From assembly GCA_017502025.1 (NCBI GenBank), contig JAFVVS010000008.1, positions 1-36,136 of the forward strand: a DNA stretch of 36,136 bases, read 5' to 3'. The notes beneath the pieces are model-generated. The model was not told the DNA's origin. It did no database searches and worked only from the letters and a program-made list of their open reading frames with translations. Position 1 is the first letter of the stretch. Each line of letters begins with the position of its first letter. This DNA comes from Alistipes sp. (GTDB lineage Bacteria; Bacteroidota; Bacteroidia; Bacteroidales; Rikenellaceae). Both the position numbers and the translations under genes were made by a program. Of this stretch, positions 7,812 to 17,051 are shown in pieces.

Positions 7812-9302
7812 ATGATAAATGCAGAACACTTCCTACTGATTGGAGCCATACTACTCTTTGTGGCGGTTATGGCGGGCAAGGTGGCGTACCGTTTTAACGC
7901 CCCTGCGCTCTTGCTCTTTTTGGCGGTAGGTCTGTTCTTTGGCTACGATATTCTCTCGTTCAACTCACCCGAGCTGACCCAATTTATCGGTATGGTGTCG
8001 CTCTGTATCATCCTCTTCTCGGGTGGTATGGATACCAAATTCTCGGAGATTAAGCCCGTGCTTGCCGAGGGTATAACCCTCGCTACGGCAGGCGTTTTGA
8101 TGACCGCTATGTTGCTTGGCGGTTTTATCTATCTGGTGTCGCCTTGGCTTGGCGTGGAGTTGTCGTTCCCGCTGGCGCTGCTTCTCGCATCGACCATATC
8201 TTCAACCGACTCGGCATCGGTCTTTTCGATTTTGCGTACTCGCCGACAGGGCTTGCGTGAGAATTTGCGACCATTGTTGGAGTTGGAGAGCGGCTCGAAC
8301 GACCCTATGGCATATATTCTGGTTATTCTGCTTATCAGAATGCTCGGTGGCAATGGCGAAGAGATTAGCGCAGGCGGTGCCGTGCTTATGCTGGTGGTAC
8401 AGATGGCAGTCGGAGCGTTAGTGGGCTACCTCTTTGGTCGTGCTTCGGTGTGGATTATCAACAAAATAAATATCAACAACGCATCGCTCTACTCGGTGTT
8501 GCTGTTGGCGTGTGTATTCTTCACCTTCTCATTCACCTCGCTCATCAAGGGCAACGGCTACTTGGCGGTCTATATTGCAGGTCTTATCGTGGGTAACAAC
8601 AAACTCGTGAATAAGCGCACCGTGACCACCTTCTTCGACGGAATAACCTGGTTGTTCCAGATTATTATGTTCCTTATGCTAGGTCTGTTGGTTACGCTCG
8701 AAGATGCTCTGCAACCGCAAATTCTGCTCCTTGGCGCAGTGGCAGGCTTGTTCCTGATGTTTGTAGCACGCCCTGTGGCGGTGATTTTGGCACTATCGCC
8801 CTTCCGTAAGCTATCGAAGAAGGCTCGTGGCTACATCTCGTGGGTGGGTCTGCGAGGTGCTGTGCCGATTATCTTTGCGACCTATCCGTGGGTGGCAAAA
8901 ATCGAGGGTGCCGAGGTTATCTTCAATGTGGTATTCATTATGACCATCCTCTCTCTGGTGGTGCAGGGTACCACAGTCAGCAGTATGGCGGAGTTGTTCG
9001 GCTTGGCATTCACCGAGAAGGAGAGTAAGTTCGAGAGTGCCTTGCAGGATAAGGTGAAGTCCGCCTTCACCGAGATTGCCGTAACCGAGCAGATGCTTTC
9101 GGCAGGAAATACGCTTAACAAGGTGGCTCTGCCCGACAATACTCTGGTGGTGATGGTGTGTCGTGATGGCGACTACTTCGTGCCGAAGGGTGGTGCTGAG
9201 TTGCACTTGGGCGATAAGTTATTGATTTTGTCTGATAGAAATGACGAACTCGCAGCCCACTACAAGGAATACGGTGTAGAGGATATAATTTCGTTCAAGT
9301 AG
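7812..9302 (+). CDS. CPA1-type K+/H+ (or Na+/H+) antiporter, NhaP2/CvrA-like
   Basis: A 496-residue inner-membrane exchanger. The ATG at 7812 is the start; the upstream extension to a TTG at 7776 lies in the dispersed repeat and is rejected. Residues 1-390 carry about 12 hydrophobic spans of the Na_H_Exchanger fold, including FSGGMDTKFSEIKPV, LLASTISSTDSASVFSIL and LELESGSNDPMAYILVILL, where the ND pair marks the CPA1 ion site. Residues about 400-490 form a soluble TrkA_C/RCK-type domain (LPDNTLVVMVCRDGDYFVP, LGDKLLILSD) typical of NhaP2, which binds a regulatory ligand. Likely exports K+ or Na+ in exchange for protons. The specific cation cannot be read from sequence. Confidence 0.9.
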   Translation: MINAEHFLLIGAILLFVAVMAGKVAYRFNAPALLLFLAVGLFFGYDILSFNSPELTQFIGMVSLCIILFSGGMDTKFSEIKPVLAEGITLATAGVLMTAMLLGGFIYLVSPWLGVELSFPLALLLASTISSTDSASVFSILRTRRQGLRENLRPLLELESGSNDPMAYILVILLIRMLGGNGEEISAGGAVLMLVVQMAVGALVGYLFGRASVWIINKININNASLYSVLLLACVFFTFSFTSLIKGNGYLAVYIAGLIVGNNKLVNKRTVTTFFDGITWLFQIIMFLMLGLLVTLEDALQPQILLLGAVAGLFLMFVARPVAVILALSPFRKLSKKARGYISWVGLRGAVPIIFATYPWVAKIEGAEVIFNVVFIMTILSLVVQGTTVSSMAELFGLAFTEKESKFESALQDKVKSAFTEIAVTEQMLSAGNTLNKVALPDNTLVVMVCRDGDYFVPKGGAELHLGDKLLILSDRNDELAAHYKEYGVEDIISFK

Positions 9303-9322
9303 GGACAAATCCTTTCTAAACC

Positions 9323-9352
9323 TTTGTAAGTAGAATAAATTCCCTATCTTTG
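9323..9352 (+). promoter_or_regulatory. Promoter of upxY-rmlC-rmlD
   Basis: TTTG (9323-9326), 18 bases, then TATCTTTG (9345-9352): a full Bacteroidetes housekeeping promoter. The -7 box ends only 4 bases before the ATG at 9357, so transcription would begin at or next to the start codon. Confidence 0.8.
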
Positions 9353-9356
9353 CATT

Positions 9357-9896
9357 ATGGAGTTGTGCGAAACGGAGAAGAGTTGGTTTGCTATGCGTGC
9401 GACCTATGGTCGTAACCTTATGGCGCAGAGGGTGCTCGAAGTGCAGAAAATCGAGAGCTTTGTGCCTATGCGCAAGCGTACCGTCAAGCTCGGTCGTCGC
9501 ATCAAAACCGACACTATTCCCGTGGTGCGAGATTTGATTTTCGTGCTTGCCGAGCGAGATGCAATTCAGGAGGCAAAGGGCAAAATACCATATCTCCACT
9601 ACATAACACGCCCCGAGGGTGGCAGAAATATCCCTGTGGAGGTACCTATCGAGCAGATGCAGAGTTTTATCGCTGTCTGCAACGAGATGGATGACAAAGC
9701 TGACCTGCTCTCGGGTGAGGAGGCACACTTCGAGGTGGGCGAGCGTGTGGAGGTTGTCAGCGGTGCATTCAAGGGGTGCCGAGGTAGCCTCGTGAAGATT
9801 GAGGGCAAACGCTCGAAACGCTTTGTAGTGGCTATTGACGGCATCATAGCAGTGGCGGTGTCGGGCATTACAGCAAACGATATAAAACACATTTAG
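9357..9896 (+). CDS. UpxY-type NusG paralogue (transcription antiterminator)
   Basis: A 179-residue NusG-family protein. The N-terminal NGN domain begins with the family signature WFAMRATYGRN (residues 10-20) and includes FVPMRKRTVKLGRR; a KOW motif is in the C-terminal domain (FEVGERVEVVSGAFKGCRGSLV, about 123-144). UpxY proteins in Bacteroides bind RNA polymerase and prevent early termination in their own surface-polysaccharide operon. The stop codon abuts the ATG of rmlC, so the three genes form one transcript. Here only two sugar-nucleotide genes follow and no glycosyltransferases, so the target could be this short operon or a distant locus. The mRNA may be almost leaderless. Confidence 0.87.
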   Translation: MELCETEKSWFAMRATYGRNLMAQRVLEVQKIESFVPMRKRTVKLGRRIKTDTIPVVRDLIFVLAERDAIQEAKGKIPYLHYITRPEGGRNIPVEVPIEQMQSFIAVCNEMDDKADLLSGEEAHFEVGERVEVVSGAFKGCRGSLVKIEGKRSKRFVVAIDGIIAVAVSGITANDIKHI

Positions 9897-10448
9897 ATGA
9901 ATATTATAAAGACAGCGATTGAGGGTGTGGTGGTCATCGAGCCACGAGTATTCGAGGATGAACGAGGTTACTTCTTCGAGTCCTTCTCCGAGCGTGAGTT
10001 CTCGGCGGAGGTGGGGGAGTACCACTTCGTGCAGAGCAACGAGGCGAAGTCGTCGTATGGCGTGGTGCGAGGTCTGCACTTTCAGCTTCCCCCTCACGCC
10101 CAGAGCAAGTTGGTGCGTGTGGCAAAGGGTCGCATCTTGGATGTGGCGGTCGATATTCGCCGTTCGTCGCCAACCTTTGGCAAGTATGTCGCTGTGGAAC
10201 TCTCGTCGGAAAATCATCGCCAAGTGTTTATCCCTCAGGGCTTTGCGCACGGCTACTCGGTATTGAGCGAGGAGGCGGTCGTGGAGTATAAGTGTGACAA
10301 CTACTACGCACCCGAGAGCGAGGGCGCAGTGGCGTGGAACGATGCCGACCTCGCCATAGATTGGCAGATTCCGGCAGATAAAATCATCCTCTCGGCAAAG
10401 GATAAGGCGCACCCTTCGCTTGCCGAGTGCAAAACATTGTTCGAATAG
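9897..10448 (+). CDS. rmlC: dTDP-4-dehydrorhamnose 3,5-epimerase
   Basis: Third enzyme of dTDP-L-rhamnose synthesis (also named rfbC): epimerises C3 and C5 of dTDP-4-keto-6-deoxyglucose. 183 residues, normal length. Cupin fold with the hallmarks ERGYFFESF (22-30), VRGLHFQ with catalytic H61, GRILDVAVDIRRSSPTFGKY (78-97) and FIPQGFAHGYSVLS (111-124). Starts immediately after the upxY stop and ends 2 bases before rmlD, so translation is probably coupled. rmlA and rmlB, needed for the first two steps, are not in the window. Confidence 0.95.
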   Translation: MNIIKTAIEGVVVIEPRVFEDERGYFFESFSEREFSAEVGEYHFVQSNEAKSSYGVVRGLHFQLPPHAQSKLVRVAKGRILDVAVDIRRSSPTFGKYVAVELSSENHRQVFIPQGFAHGYSVLSEEAVVEYKCDNYYAPESEGAVAWNDADLAIDWQIPADKIILSAKDKAHPSLAECKTLFE

Positions 10449-10450
10449 CT

Positions 10451-11296
10451 ATGACGATATTGGTAACGGGTGGAAATGGGCAGTTGGGCTGCTCGCTGCG
10501 CTTGGCGACGGCCGAGAGCCCGCATCGCTACATCTTTACCGATGTCGAGGAGTTGGATATAACCTCTGCCGAGGCAATTGATGCGTTTTTCCAAAGCGAA
10601 CGCCCCGATGTGGTGGTCAATTGCGCCGCCTATACTGCGGTAGAGAGGGCAGAGGAGGATGAGGTAAGAGCCGACCTTATAAACTATAAGGCGGTGGCAA
10701 TATTGGCTGCTGCTTGTAAACGCCACGACGCTACGCTTATCCATATTTCGACCGACTATATCTTCTCGGGCGAGGGCTACACGCCATACACCGAGGAGGT
10801 CGCTCCTGCACCGATTAATGCCTACGGTCGCACCAAACTCTCGGGCGAGAGGGCGGTCGAGGAGTCGGGCTGTCGCCACATTATTCTGCGCACCTCGTGG
10901 CTCTATTCGGAGTTTGGAAACAACTTTGTCAAGACTATGCAGTCGCTAATGACAACTCGCTCGGAGGTGAGGGTTGTAGCCGACCAGATCGGCACACCGA
11001 CCTATGCGGGCGACCTGGCTGCGGCGATTACCTATATTATAAATAGCAACCAACTCGCCAAATGTGGTACCTACCACTACTCGAACGAGGGAGCGTGCTC
11101 GTGGTACGACTTTGCGTGCGAGATTGCCCGATTGAGCGAGAACAACTGCAAGGTAACACCTTGCACTACCGAGGAGTATCCCACCAAGGCGCAACGCCCC
11201 CGCTACTCGGTGCTCGACAAGAGCAAATTCATTTCAACCTTCGGCATCACTATCCCCGAGTGGCACGAGTCGCTTGCGCAAATGATAAAACGATAG
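10451..11296 (+). CDS. rmlD: dTDP-4-dehydrorhamnose reductase
   Basis: Final step of dTDP-L-rhamnose synthesis (rfbD): NAD(P)H-dependent reduction of the 4-keto group. 281 residues from the ATG at 10451; an in-frame upstream ATG at 10427 lies inside rmlC and is less likely. SDR fold: GGNGQLG (7-13) binds the nucleotide; HISTDYIFSG (98-107) contains the catalytic Thr/Ser region; YGRTK (125-129) is the YxxxK catalytic pair. The C-terminal substrate domain has TYHYSNEGACSWYDFA. Last gene of the upxY operon; it faces the CoA-transferase gene across a short convergent gap. Confidence 0.95.
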   Translation: MTILVTGGNGQLGCSLRLATAESPHRYIFTDVEELDITSAEAIDAFFQSERPDVVVNCAAYTAVERAEEDEVRADLINYKAVAILAAACKRHDATLIHISTDYIFSGEGYTPYTEEVAPAPINAYGRTKLSGERAVEESGCRHIILRTSWLYSEFGNNFVKTMQSLMTTRSEVRVVADQIGTPTYAGDLAAAITYIINSNQLAKCGTYHYSNEGACSWYDFACEIARLSENNCKVTPCTTEEYPTKAQRPRYSVLDKSKFISTFGITIPEWHESLAQMIKR

Positions 11297-11395
11297 AGAA
11301 TTTAGGGAATTTAATGAAATTAGGGAGTTTAGAGAGTTTAGAGAAAATTCACTAAATTCACTAATTTCCCTAAACTCCTTAAATTTTCTTTGATG
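11297..11395. repeat. TTAGGGA-type imperfect array
   Basis: GAGAATTTAGGGAATT-like units on one side and ACTAAATTC/CCCTAAACTCC units on the other face each other and could pair into a long imperfect stem. No 26-bp core is present. Confidence 0.55.
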
Positions 11396-11404
11396 CTAAA
11401 AGCA

Positions 11405-11432
11405 ACAAAGGCTTCCCGAAGGAAGCCTTTGT
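11405..11432 (-). terminator. Terminator between convergent rmlD and CoA-transferase
   Basis: ACAAAGGCTTCC (11405-11416), CGAA loop, GGAAGCCTTTGT (11421-11432): a perfect 12-bp stem. The minus-strand side is followed by TGCTTTTAGC, so it best serves the CoA-transferase gene, but it can act both ways. Confidence 0.8.
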
Positions 11433-11436
11433 GATT

Positions 11437-11464
11437 ATATGAAGAAATCGTTATTTCTTCATAT
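11437..11464 (-). other. Stop-centred inverted repeat of the CoA-transferase gene
   Basis: ATATGAAGAAAT (11437-11448) and ATTTCTTCATAT (11453-11464) pair perfectly around a CGTT loop; the stop codon occupies 11451-11453. Confidence 0.85.
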
Positions 11465-12764
11465 AGCTTTTAATATAGTGGTGGTGCGAGCCATATCTAT
11501 TGAACGCTGCCTCGTCAAGGGCCTCCTGAGCTGATGGGTGAGCCACCGAGATGATAAGGCGAGCACGCTCCTGCAAGCTCTTGCCATACAAATCAACAGC
11601 ACCATTCTCGGTTACGAACCAGTGAATGTGGTTACGGGTAGTAACAACACCTGCACCCTCGGTCAAGACATCCGAAATCTTCGATACACCCTTGTTAGTG
11701 ATTGAAGGCATAGCGATAATAGCCTTACCGCCCTTTGACAACGATGCACCATAGATGAAGTCGATCTGACCACCTACGCCCGAGTAGAACTTGCGACCGA
11801 GCGAGTCAGCGCAAACCTGACCTGTGAGGTCAACCTGCAATGCCGAGTTGATAGCGGTTACACGGTCGTTCTTTGCGATGATGAATGGGTCGTTGGTGTA
11901 GCCAACATCCATCATCATAACGCTTGGGTTGTCGTCGATGAAGTCGTAAACCTTCTGCGAACCCATCAAGAAGGTCGAAACCATCTTACCCTTGTCGATA
12001 TTCTTTGCCTCGCCATTGATTACGCCCTTCTCAACGAGTGGGAGAACGCCATCGGCGAACATCTCGGTGTGGATACCGAGGTTCTTGTGGCCGCCGAGCT
12101 GTGCGAGTACGGCGTTAGGAATAGCACCGATACCCATCTGCAAGGTTGCACCATCCTCGATAAGACCTGCGCAGAGGTTACCAATCTTAACCTCGGTCTC
12201 GTTTGGCTCCGAGAAGTGAGCCTCTTCGAGTGGCTGGTCGTCTTGCACGAAGATATCAATCTTCGACGAGTGAATCATAGCATCACCCCACGCACGAGGT
12301 ACATACTTGTTGATAACTGCGATTACGGTGTCTGCGCACTCAACAGCTGCGAGGGTAGCATCTACCGAAGTACCGAGCGAAACATAGCCGTGCTTGTCAG
12401 GTGTCGAAACCTGAATCATTGCAACATTGCAAGGCACTGCACCCGAGCGATACAACTTCTGGGTCTCGCTGAGGAAAATTGGAATATAGTCAGCATAGCC
12501 GCTCTGGGTAACCTTGCGGACATTGCCACCTACGAAGAACGAATCCAACTGGAATACGCCCTCGAACTCTGGGTCTGCATACGGTGCAGGACCCTCGGTG
12601 TGGAGGTGGTGGATGTGAACATCCTTCAACTCGCCAGCACGACCTCTCTCGCACATAGCCTTAATCAAACACTGCGGTGCCGAAGCAACCGACGAAAGGT
12701 GGATGTGGTCGCCCGACTTAATTGCTTTGACGGCCTCTTCCGGAGTTACAAACTTAATTGCCAT
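11451..12764 (-). CDS. Acetyl-CoA hydrolase/transferase family CoA-transferase
   Basis: A 437-residue cytoplasmic CoA-transferase of the family that includes 4-hydroxybutyrate and butyryl-CoA:acetate CoA-transferases, whose length it matches. The active-site glutamate is E234 in GIHTEMFADG, which forms the glutamyl-CoA thioester. Other conserved segments are GIGAIPNAVLAQLG (211-224), SVDATLAAVE and the C-terminal EGAGVVTTRNHIHW. It would move CoA between short-chain acids in anaerobic fermentation; the exact substrates cannot be assigned. It lies 91 bases after infB in the same direction but is separated by a hairpin and a heptamer array, so co-transcription with infB is uncertain. Its own end has two hairpins. 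Confidence 0.85.
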   Translation of the reverse strand: MAIKFVTPEEAVKAIKSGDHIHLSSVASAPQCLIKAMCERGRAGELKDVHIHHLHTEGPAPYADPEFEGVFQLDSFFVGGNVRKVTQSGYADYIPIFLSETQKLYRSGAVPCNVAMIQVSTPDKHGYVSLGTSVDATLAAVECADTVIAVINKYVPRAWGDAMIHSSKIDIFVQDDQPLEEAHFSEPNETEVKIGNLCAGLIEDGATLQMGIGAIPNAVLAQLGGHKNLGIHTEMFADGVLPLVEKGVINGEAKNIDKGKMVSTFLMGSQKVYDFIDDNPSVMMMDVGYTNDPFIIAKNDRVTAINSALQVDLTGQVCADSLGRKFYSGVGGQIDFIYGASLSKGGKAIIAMPSITNKGVSKISDVLTEGAGVVTTRNHIHWFVTENGAVDLYGKSLQERARLIISVAHPSAQEALDEAAFNRYGSHHHYIKSYMKK

Positions 12765-12792
12765 TTTACTTAAAGTTTTTAGGTTATTTGTA

Positions 12793-12842
12793 TTTTAATT
12801 TTGAATTCTGCATTTTGAATTTTGCATTCTGCATTTTGCATT
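12793..12842. repeat. ATTTTGA/ATTTTGC heptamer array
   Basis: About seven heptamers with a strict 7-bp period between infB and the CoA-transferase gene. Confidence 0.9.
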
Positions 12843-12843
12843 G

Positions 12844-12870
12844 GTTAAGCGCAAATTATTTGCGCTTAAC
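12844..12870 (-). other. Stop-centred inverted repeat of infB
   Basis: GTTAAGCGCAAA (12844-12855) and TTTGCGCTTAAC (12859-12870) pair perfectly; the 3-base loop is exactly the TAA stop codon of infB. No T tract follows. Confidence 0.88.
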
Positions 12871-15537
12871 TTCAACCTGCTCGTATCCCTCGATGATATC
12901 GCCAACCTTGATATCGTTGTACGACTCGATGTTCAAACCGCAATCCATACCCGAAGTAACCTCCTTTACATCGTCCTTGAATCGCTTCAACGAGCCAAGA
13001 CGACCGGTGTGGATAACGATACCGTCACGAATTACACGAATTGGGGTGTGGCGGGTAATCTTACCCTCACGCACAACACCTCCGGCGATAGTTCCAACCT
13101 TCGAGATGCGGAATGTTTCGAGTACCTCTACCGAGCATACAATCTCCTCCTTCATCACAGGCTCCAACATACCCTCGATAGCATCCTTGATATCGTTGAT
13201 AGCGTCGTAGATGATAGAGTAGAGACGAATCTCGATCTCCTCCTGCTCGGCAACCTTGCGAGCCGAAGCCGAAGGTCGTACCTGGAAACCTACGATGATG
13301 GCGTTCGATGCAGCAGCCAACAATACATCGCTCTCCGAAATCTGACCTACCGCAGCGTGGATAACATTCACCTGAACGCTCTCCTTCGACAACTTGATGA
13401 GCGAGCCCGACATAGCCTCAACCGAGCCATCCACATCACCCTTAACGATGATATTCAACTCCTTGAACGAGCCGATAGCGATACGACGACCAATCTCGTC
13501 GAGTGTCACGTGCTTCTGAGTCATAATACCCTGCATACGCTGCAACTGCTCACGCTTGTTGGCAATCTCACGAGCCGAGCGGTCATCCTCCATCACATTG
13601 ATAGAGTCTCCCGCCTGTGGCGCACCGTTCAATCCGAGCAACTGAACAGGTGTCGAAGGACCTGCCTCCTTAACCTTGTTACCATTCTCGTCGAACATAG
13701 CCTTGACACGACCTGTGTAGATACCCGAGAGGATAACATCACCCACACGGAGTGTTCCCTCCTGTACGAGTACGGTCGATACATATCCACGACCCTTATC
13801 CAAGGTCGACTCGATGATAGTACCCTTAGCCTTTTTGTTAGGGTTAGCCTTCAAGTCGAGCATCTCTGCCTCCAACAACACCTTTTCGAGCAACTTGTCG
13901 AGGTTAAGACCCTGCTTTGCCGAAACATCCTGACTCTGGTACTTACCACCCCAATCCTCCACGAGCAAGTTCATCTGCGAGAGCTGCTCCTTGATGTGGT
14001 CAGGGTTAGCCTGTGGCTTATCAATCTTGTTGATTGCAAATACCATAGGAACGCCAGCCGCCTGGGCGTGGTTGATAGCCTCCACGGTCTGCGGCATCAC
14101 ACGGTCGTCGGCCGCAACGATGATAATCGCCACATCGGTAATCTTCGCACCACGGGCACGCATTGCGGTAAATGCCTCGTGACCCGGGGTATCGAGGAAG
14201 GTGATCTTCTGACCGTTGAGATTTACCGAGTAAGCACCGATGTGCTGGGTGATACCTCCCGCCTCGCCAGCGGTTACATTGGTCTTACGGATGTTGTCCA
14301 AGAGCGATGTCTTACCGTGGTCAACGTGACCCATTACGGTTACGATTGGTGGGCGTGGGAGCAAATCCTCGGCACTATCCACCTCGTCGTCGTTGATAGC
14401 CTCCTGAATTTCGGCCGATACGAACTCTACGGTGAAGCCGAACTCCTCGGCAACCACTACCAAAGCCTCGGCATCGAGACGCTGGTTAATCGACACCATC
14501 AAACCGAGATTCATACAAGCCGAGATAACCTCCATAGGCGAGATATTCATCATTGTTGCCACCTCACTTACGGTTACGAACTCGGTAACTTTGAGAATCT
14601 TCTGTTCTGCTGCCTCCTGCTCGAAAGCTTCGTTCATACGCTCACGAATCTCGTCACGCTTCTCACGACGATACTTTGCGCCCTTATTCTTTGCACCCTT
14701 GGCAGTCAAACGAGCCAAGGTATCCTTCACCTGCTTCGATACCTCCTCGTCGCTCACCTCTGGTCGAACAACAGGCTTTGGCTGTGGCTTCTGCTTGTTC
14801 TTCTTGCCACCACCCTGATTCTGCTGGTTCTGGTTGTTCTGCTTGTTATTGTTGAACTTATTGTTCTTGTCGCCCTGCTGGTTGTTGCCACCCTTCTGAG
14901 CGTTGTTCTGCTGCTTGTTGATATCAACCTTCGCCTTCTCCAAACGCTTGCGGTGACGCTTGCCACCGGCTACCATACCCGAAACATCCATTGTTCCGAG
15001 AATCTGCGGACCTGCAAGGGTTGGTGCCTCGGTAGCACGGAAAACCTCGCTCTTCTTTGGCTCCTCTGCAACAACAGGCTCTGCCTTTGGTGCCGGCGCA
15101 GGCTTAACCTCCTCCTTCGGAGCTTCAACCTTTGGCTCAACCTTCGGAGTCTCCACCGCCTTAGGCTCAGCCTTTGGTGCAGGTGCCGACTCCTCCTTCT
15201 TCTTTGGCGAGAGGTCAATCTTGCCGAGAACTTTCGGCTGAACTATCTCCTCCTTAACCTCGATAGTGCGCTTCTCCTCCTTTGGTGCTACCTCCGGCTC
15301 GATGCTTACCGACGACTTCTTATTCATCTTCTCTCGTACAGAGTCGAGCTCGTTGCCACTTGGGCGATTTTTGCCAAACTCCTTCTCTACGATGGCGTAG
15401 GTGTCGGCATCAATCTGCGTATTTGGCGACGAATCGACCTCGATGCCCTTGCGGTGCAAGAAGTCAGTGATGGTGTTCAAACCAACATTAAACTCCTTTG
15501 CAACCTTAATAAGGCGTAACTTCTTTTCGTTTCCCAT
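12856..15537 (-). CDS. infB: Translation initiation factor IF-2
   Basis: GTPase that places initiator fMet-tRNA on the 30S subunit and promotes subunit joining. 893 residues. N-terminal IF2_N-like helical segment (1-55: [21 protein letters not shown]), a long charged linker rich in Pro/Lys/Glu (90-170) and an Asn/Gln/Gly/Lys low-complexity stretch (about 205-260), a second IF2_N module (about 315-375), then the G domain: GHVDHGKT near residue 402, DTPGHE near 448 and NKID near 501. The beta-barrel and C-terminal tRNA-binding domains follow. Third gene of the conserved rimP-nusA-infB run; 81 bases separate it from nusA. The stop codon is the loop of a perfect hairpin. Confidence 0.97.
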   Translation of the reverse strand: MGNEKKLRLIKVAKEFNVGLNTITDFLHRKGIEVDSSPNTQIDADTYAIVEKEFGKNRPSGNELDSVREKMNKKSSVSIEPEVAPKEEKRTIEVKEEIVQPKVLGKIDLSPKKKEESAPAPKAEPKAVETPKVEPKVEAPKEEVKPAPAPKAEPVVAEEPKKSEVFRATEAPTLAGPQILGTMDVSGMVAGGKRHRKRLEKAKVDINKQQNNAQKGGNNQQGDKNNKFNNNKQNNQNQQNQGGGKKNKQKPQPKPVVRPEVSDEEVSKQVKDTLARLTAKGAKNKGAKYRREKRDEIRERMNEAFEQEAAEQKILKVTEFVTVSEVATMMNISPMEVISACMNLGLMVSINQRLDAEALVVVAEEFGFTVEFVSAEIQEAINDDEVDSAEDLLPRPPIVTVMGHVDHGKTSLLDNIRKTNVTAGEAGGITQHIGAYSVNLNGQKITFLDTPGHEAFTAMRARGAKITDVAIIIVAADDRVMPQTVEAINHAQAAGVPMVFAINKIDKPQANPDHIKEQLSQMNLLVEDWGGKYQSQDVSAKQGLNLDKLLEKVLLEAEMLDLKANPNKKAKGTIIESTLDKGRGYVSTVLVQEGTLRVGDVILSGIYTGRVKAMFDENGNKVKEAGPSTPVQLLGLNGAPQAGDSINVMEDDRSAREIANKREQLQRMQGIMTQKHVTLDEIGRRIAIGSFKELNIIVKGDVDGSVEAMSGSLIKLSKESVQVNVIHAAVGQISESDVLLAAASNAIIVGFQVRPSASARKVAEQEEIEIRLYSIIYDAINDIKDAIEGMLEPVMKEEIVCSVEVLETFRISKVGTIAGGVVREGKITRHTPIRVIRDGIVIHTGRLGSLKRFKDDVKEVTSGMDCGLNIESYNDIKVGDIIEGYEQVEVKRK

Positions 15538-15572
15538 TATATCTTTCTTTACTTATTCAACAAAATACCTTT

Positions 15573-15606
15573 AATTGTCAATTGTCATTATCAATTGTCA
15601 ATTAAT
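15573..15606. repeat. ATTGTCA heptamer array between nusA and infB
   Basis: Units of CAATTGT/ATTGTCA with a 7-bp period; because the unit is partly self-complementary the array can fold. It is followed by GTAGCC-GTA-GGCTAC (15608-15622), a short hairpin over the nusA stop. Confidence 0.8.
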
Positions 15607-15618
15607 TGTAGCCGTAGG

Positions 15619-16854
15619 CTACTCCTCCTCGAACTCTGCTTTGAGAATATTGATGATATTCTCGGCCTGCTCGATTTCGAGGTCGGCACGCTTTGCCAAC
15701 ACCTCTGCGCTCATTTCGAGTACGCTCTTTGCGGTGTCGCAACCCATATTGTGGAGCGTGTCGATAATCCAACCCTCGATCTCGTCAGAGAACTCGGTGA
15801 GTGCCACATCCTCCTCGTCAAGCTCACGGAATACATCGATATCGAAGCCTGTGAGCAACTTCGCAAGGCGAATGTTCAAACCGCCCTTACCGATAGCCAA
15901 CGAAACCTGGTCTGGTTGGAGATATACCTGTGCGGTATTCTTCTCCTCATCAACGGTAATCGACGAAATCTTTGCAGGTGCCAATGCACGCTGAATAAGC
16001 AACGAAGTGTTCGAGGTGTACTGGATGACATCGATATTCTCGTTGCGCAACTCCTTAACGATGGTGTAGATACGAGCACCCTTAACACCTACGCAAGCAC
16101 CTACCGGATCAACACGGTCGTCATACGACTCTACGGCAACCTTAGCACGCTCGCCTGGGATACGGGCAATCTTCTTGATGGTGATAAGTCCGTCGTTAAT
16201 CTCGGGTACCTCCTGCTCGAACAACCTTTCGAGGAAGAGATTTGCGGTACGAGAGAGAATTACTCGTGGCTTGTTATTTACCATCTCTACGCTCTTGATG
16301 ATAGCCTTGATGGTGTCGCCCTTGCGGTAGAAGTCGTTAGGAATCTGCTCGTTCTTTGGCATTACCAACTCATTCTCATCCTCGTCGAGTACCATCATAT
16401 CACGCTTCCAAACCTGATAAACCTCGCCCGAGATCAACTCGCCAACCTTCGATGTGTAGTCCTCGAAGATACCTGCATTCTCCAAGTCGAGGATGCGTGA
16501 TGCGAGGTTCTGACGCAACGACAATACCGCACGACGGCCGAATGCCGAGAATGGAATCTCGTCGGTATACTCATCGCCAACCTCGAACGAGTCGTCGATC
16601 TTCTGCATATCCGAGAGCTTAATCTGCGATACCTCATCCTCGAAATCCTCGTCGGCTACAACCTCACGGTTACGCCAAATTTCGAGGTCGCCCTTGTCGT
16701 CGTTGATGATGATGTCGAAATTCTCGTCGGTGCCATACTGCTTCTGCAATGCGTGGCGGAATACATCCTCCAACACACCAATCATTGTTGCTTTGTCGAT
16801 GTTCTTCAACTCCTTGAACTCGGCAAAATTGCTGATAAGATTAAGATTGTTCAT
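15619..16854 (-). CDS. nusA: Transcription termination/antitermination factor NusA
   Basis: RNA-polymerase-bound factor acting in pausing, termination and rRNA antitermination. 411 residues. N-terminal polymerase-binding domain (1-125, with KATMIGVLEDVFRHAL), S1 RNA-binding domain (about 135-200, ISGEVYQVWKRDMMVL), KH1 (DPVGACVGVKGARI) and KH2 (SLAIGKGGLNIRLAKLL, about 325-341), and a short acidic C-terminal region rather than the two long acidic repeats of gamma-proteobacteria. Second gene of rimP-nusA-infB. The 197-base gap from rimP is unusually long for this operon and is filled by a dispersed repeat and heptamers. A 6-bp hairpin spans the stop codon. Confidence 0.96.
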   Translation of the reverse strand: MNNLNLISNFAEFKELKNIDKATMIGVLEDVFRHALQKQYGTDENFDIIINDDKGDLEIWRNREVVADEDFEDEVSQIKLSDMQKIDDSFEVGDEYTDEIPFSAFGRRAVLSLRQNLASRILDLENAGIFEDYTSKVGELISGEVYQVWKRDMMVLDEDENELVMPKNEQIPNDFYRKGDTIKAIIKSVEMVNNKPRVILSRTANLFLERLFEQEVPEINDGLITIKKIARIPGERAKVAVESYDDRVDPVGACVGVKGARIYTIVKELRNENIDVIQYTSNTSLLIQRALAPAKISSITVDEEKNTAQVYLQPDQVSLAIGKGGLNIRLAKLLTGFDIDVFRELDEEDVALTEFSDEIEGWIIDTLHNMGCDTAKSVLEMSAEVLAKRADLEIEQAENIINILKAEFEEE

Positions 16855-16889
16855 TGTCTTTTTTTGTTTGTTTATATTGTTTTGTTTGT

Positions 16890-17050
16890 TGTTTTTTTGT
16901 TTTGCGGACTCCTAGGGTTATCACGGCGCAACCATTCTGGGAATTACTGGGGTCGGGCGTTCCGCCCTTACTGGGGGCGCTCACTTTGTTCGCTTACTGG
17001 GGAGCGCTTTGGCTTTTTTAGTTTTCCGTTTTCCGTTTTCCGTTTTCCGT
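16890..17050 (-). repeat. Composite dispersed element, copy 3, plus TTTTCCG heptamers, inside the rimP-nusA operon
   Basis: Core at 16906-16931 in reverse orientation, its GGACTCC end facing the nusA start across a T-rich tract; then TACTGGGG units with a small GGGCG-TTC-CGCCC hairpin (16955-16967) and closing AGCGC-like sites; then TTTTCCG heptamers (17018-17050) reaching the rimP stop. Confidence 0.85.
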
Positions 17051-17051
17051 T

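Noticed and set aside
12841-15519. An 892-codon open frame antisense to infB
   Set aside because: It is a frame shadow of infB caused by its codon use (Cys/Leu/His/Arg-rich translation, no domain, no signal). infB has unmistakable GTPase motifs.
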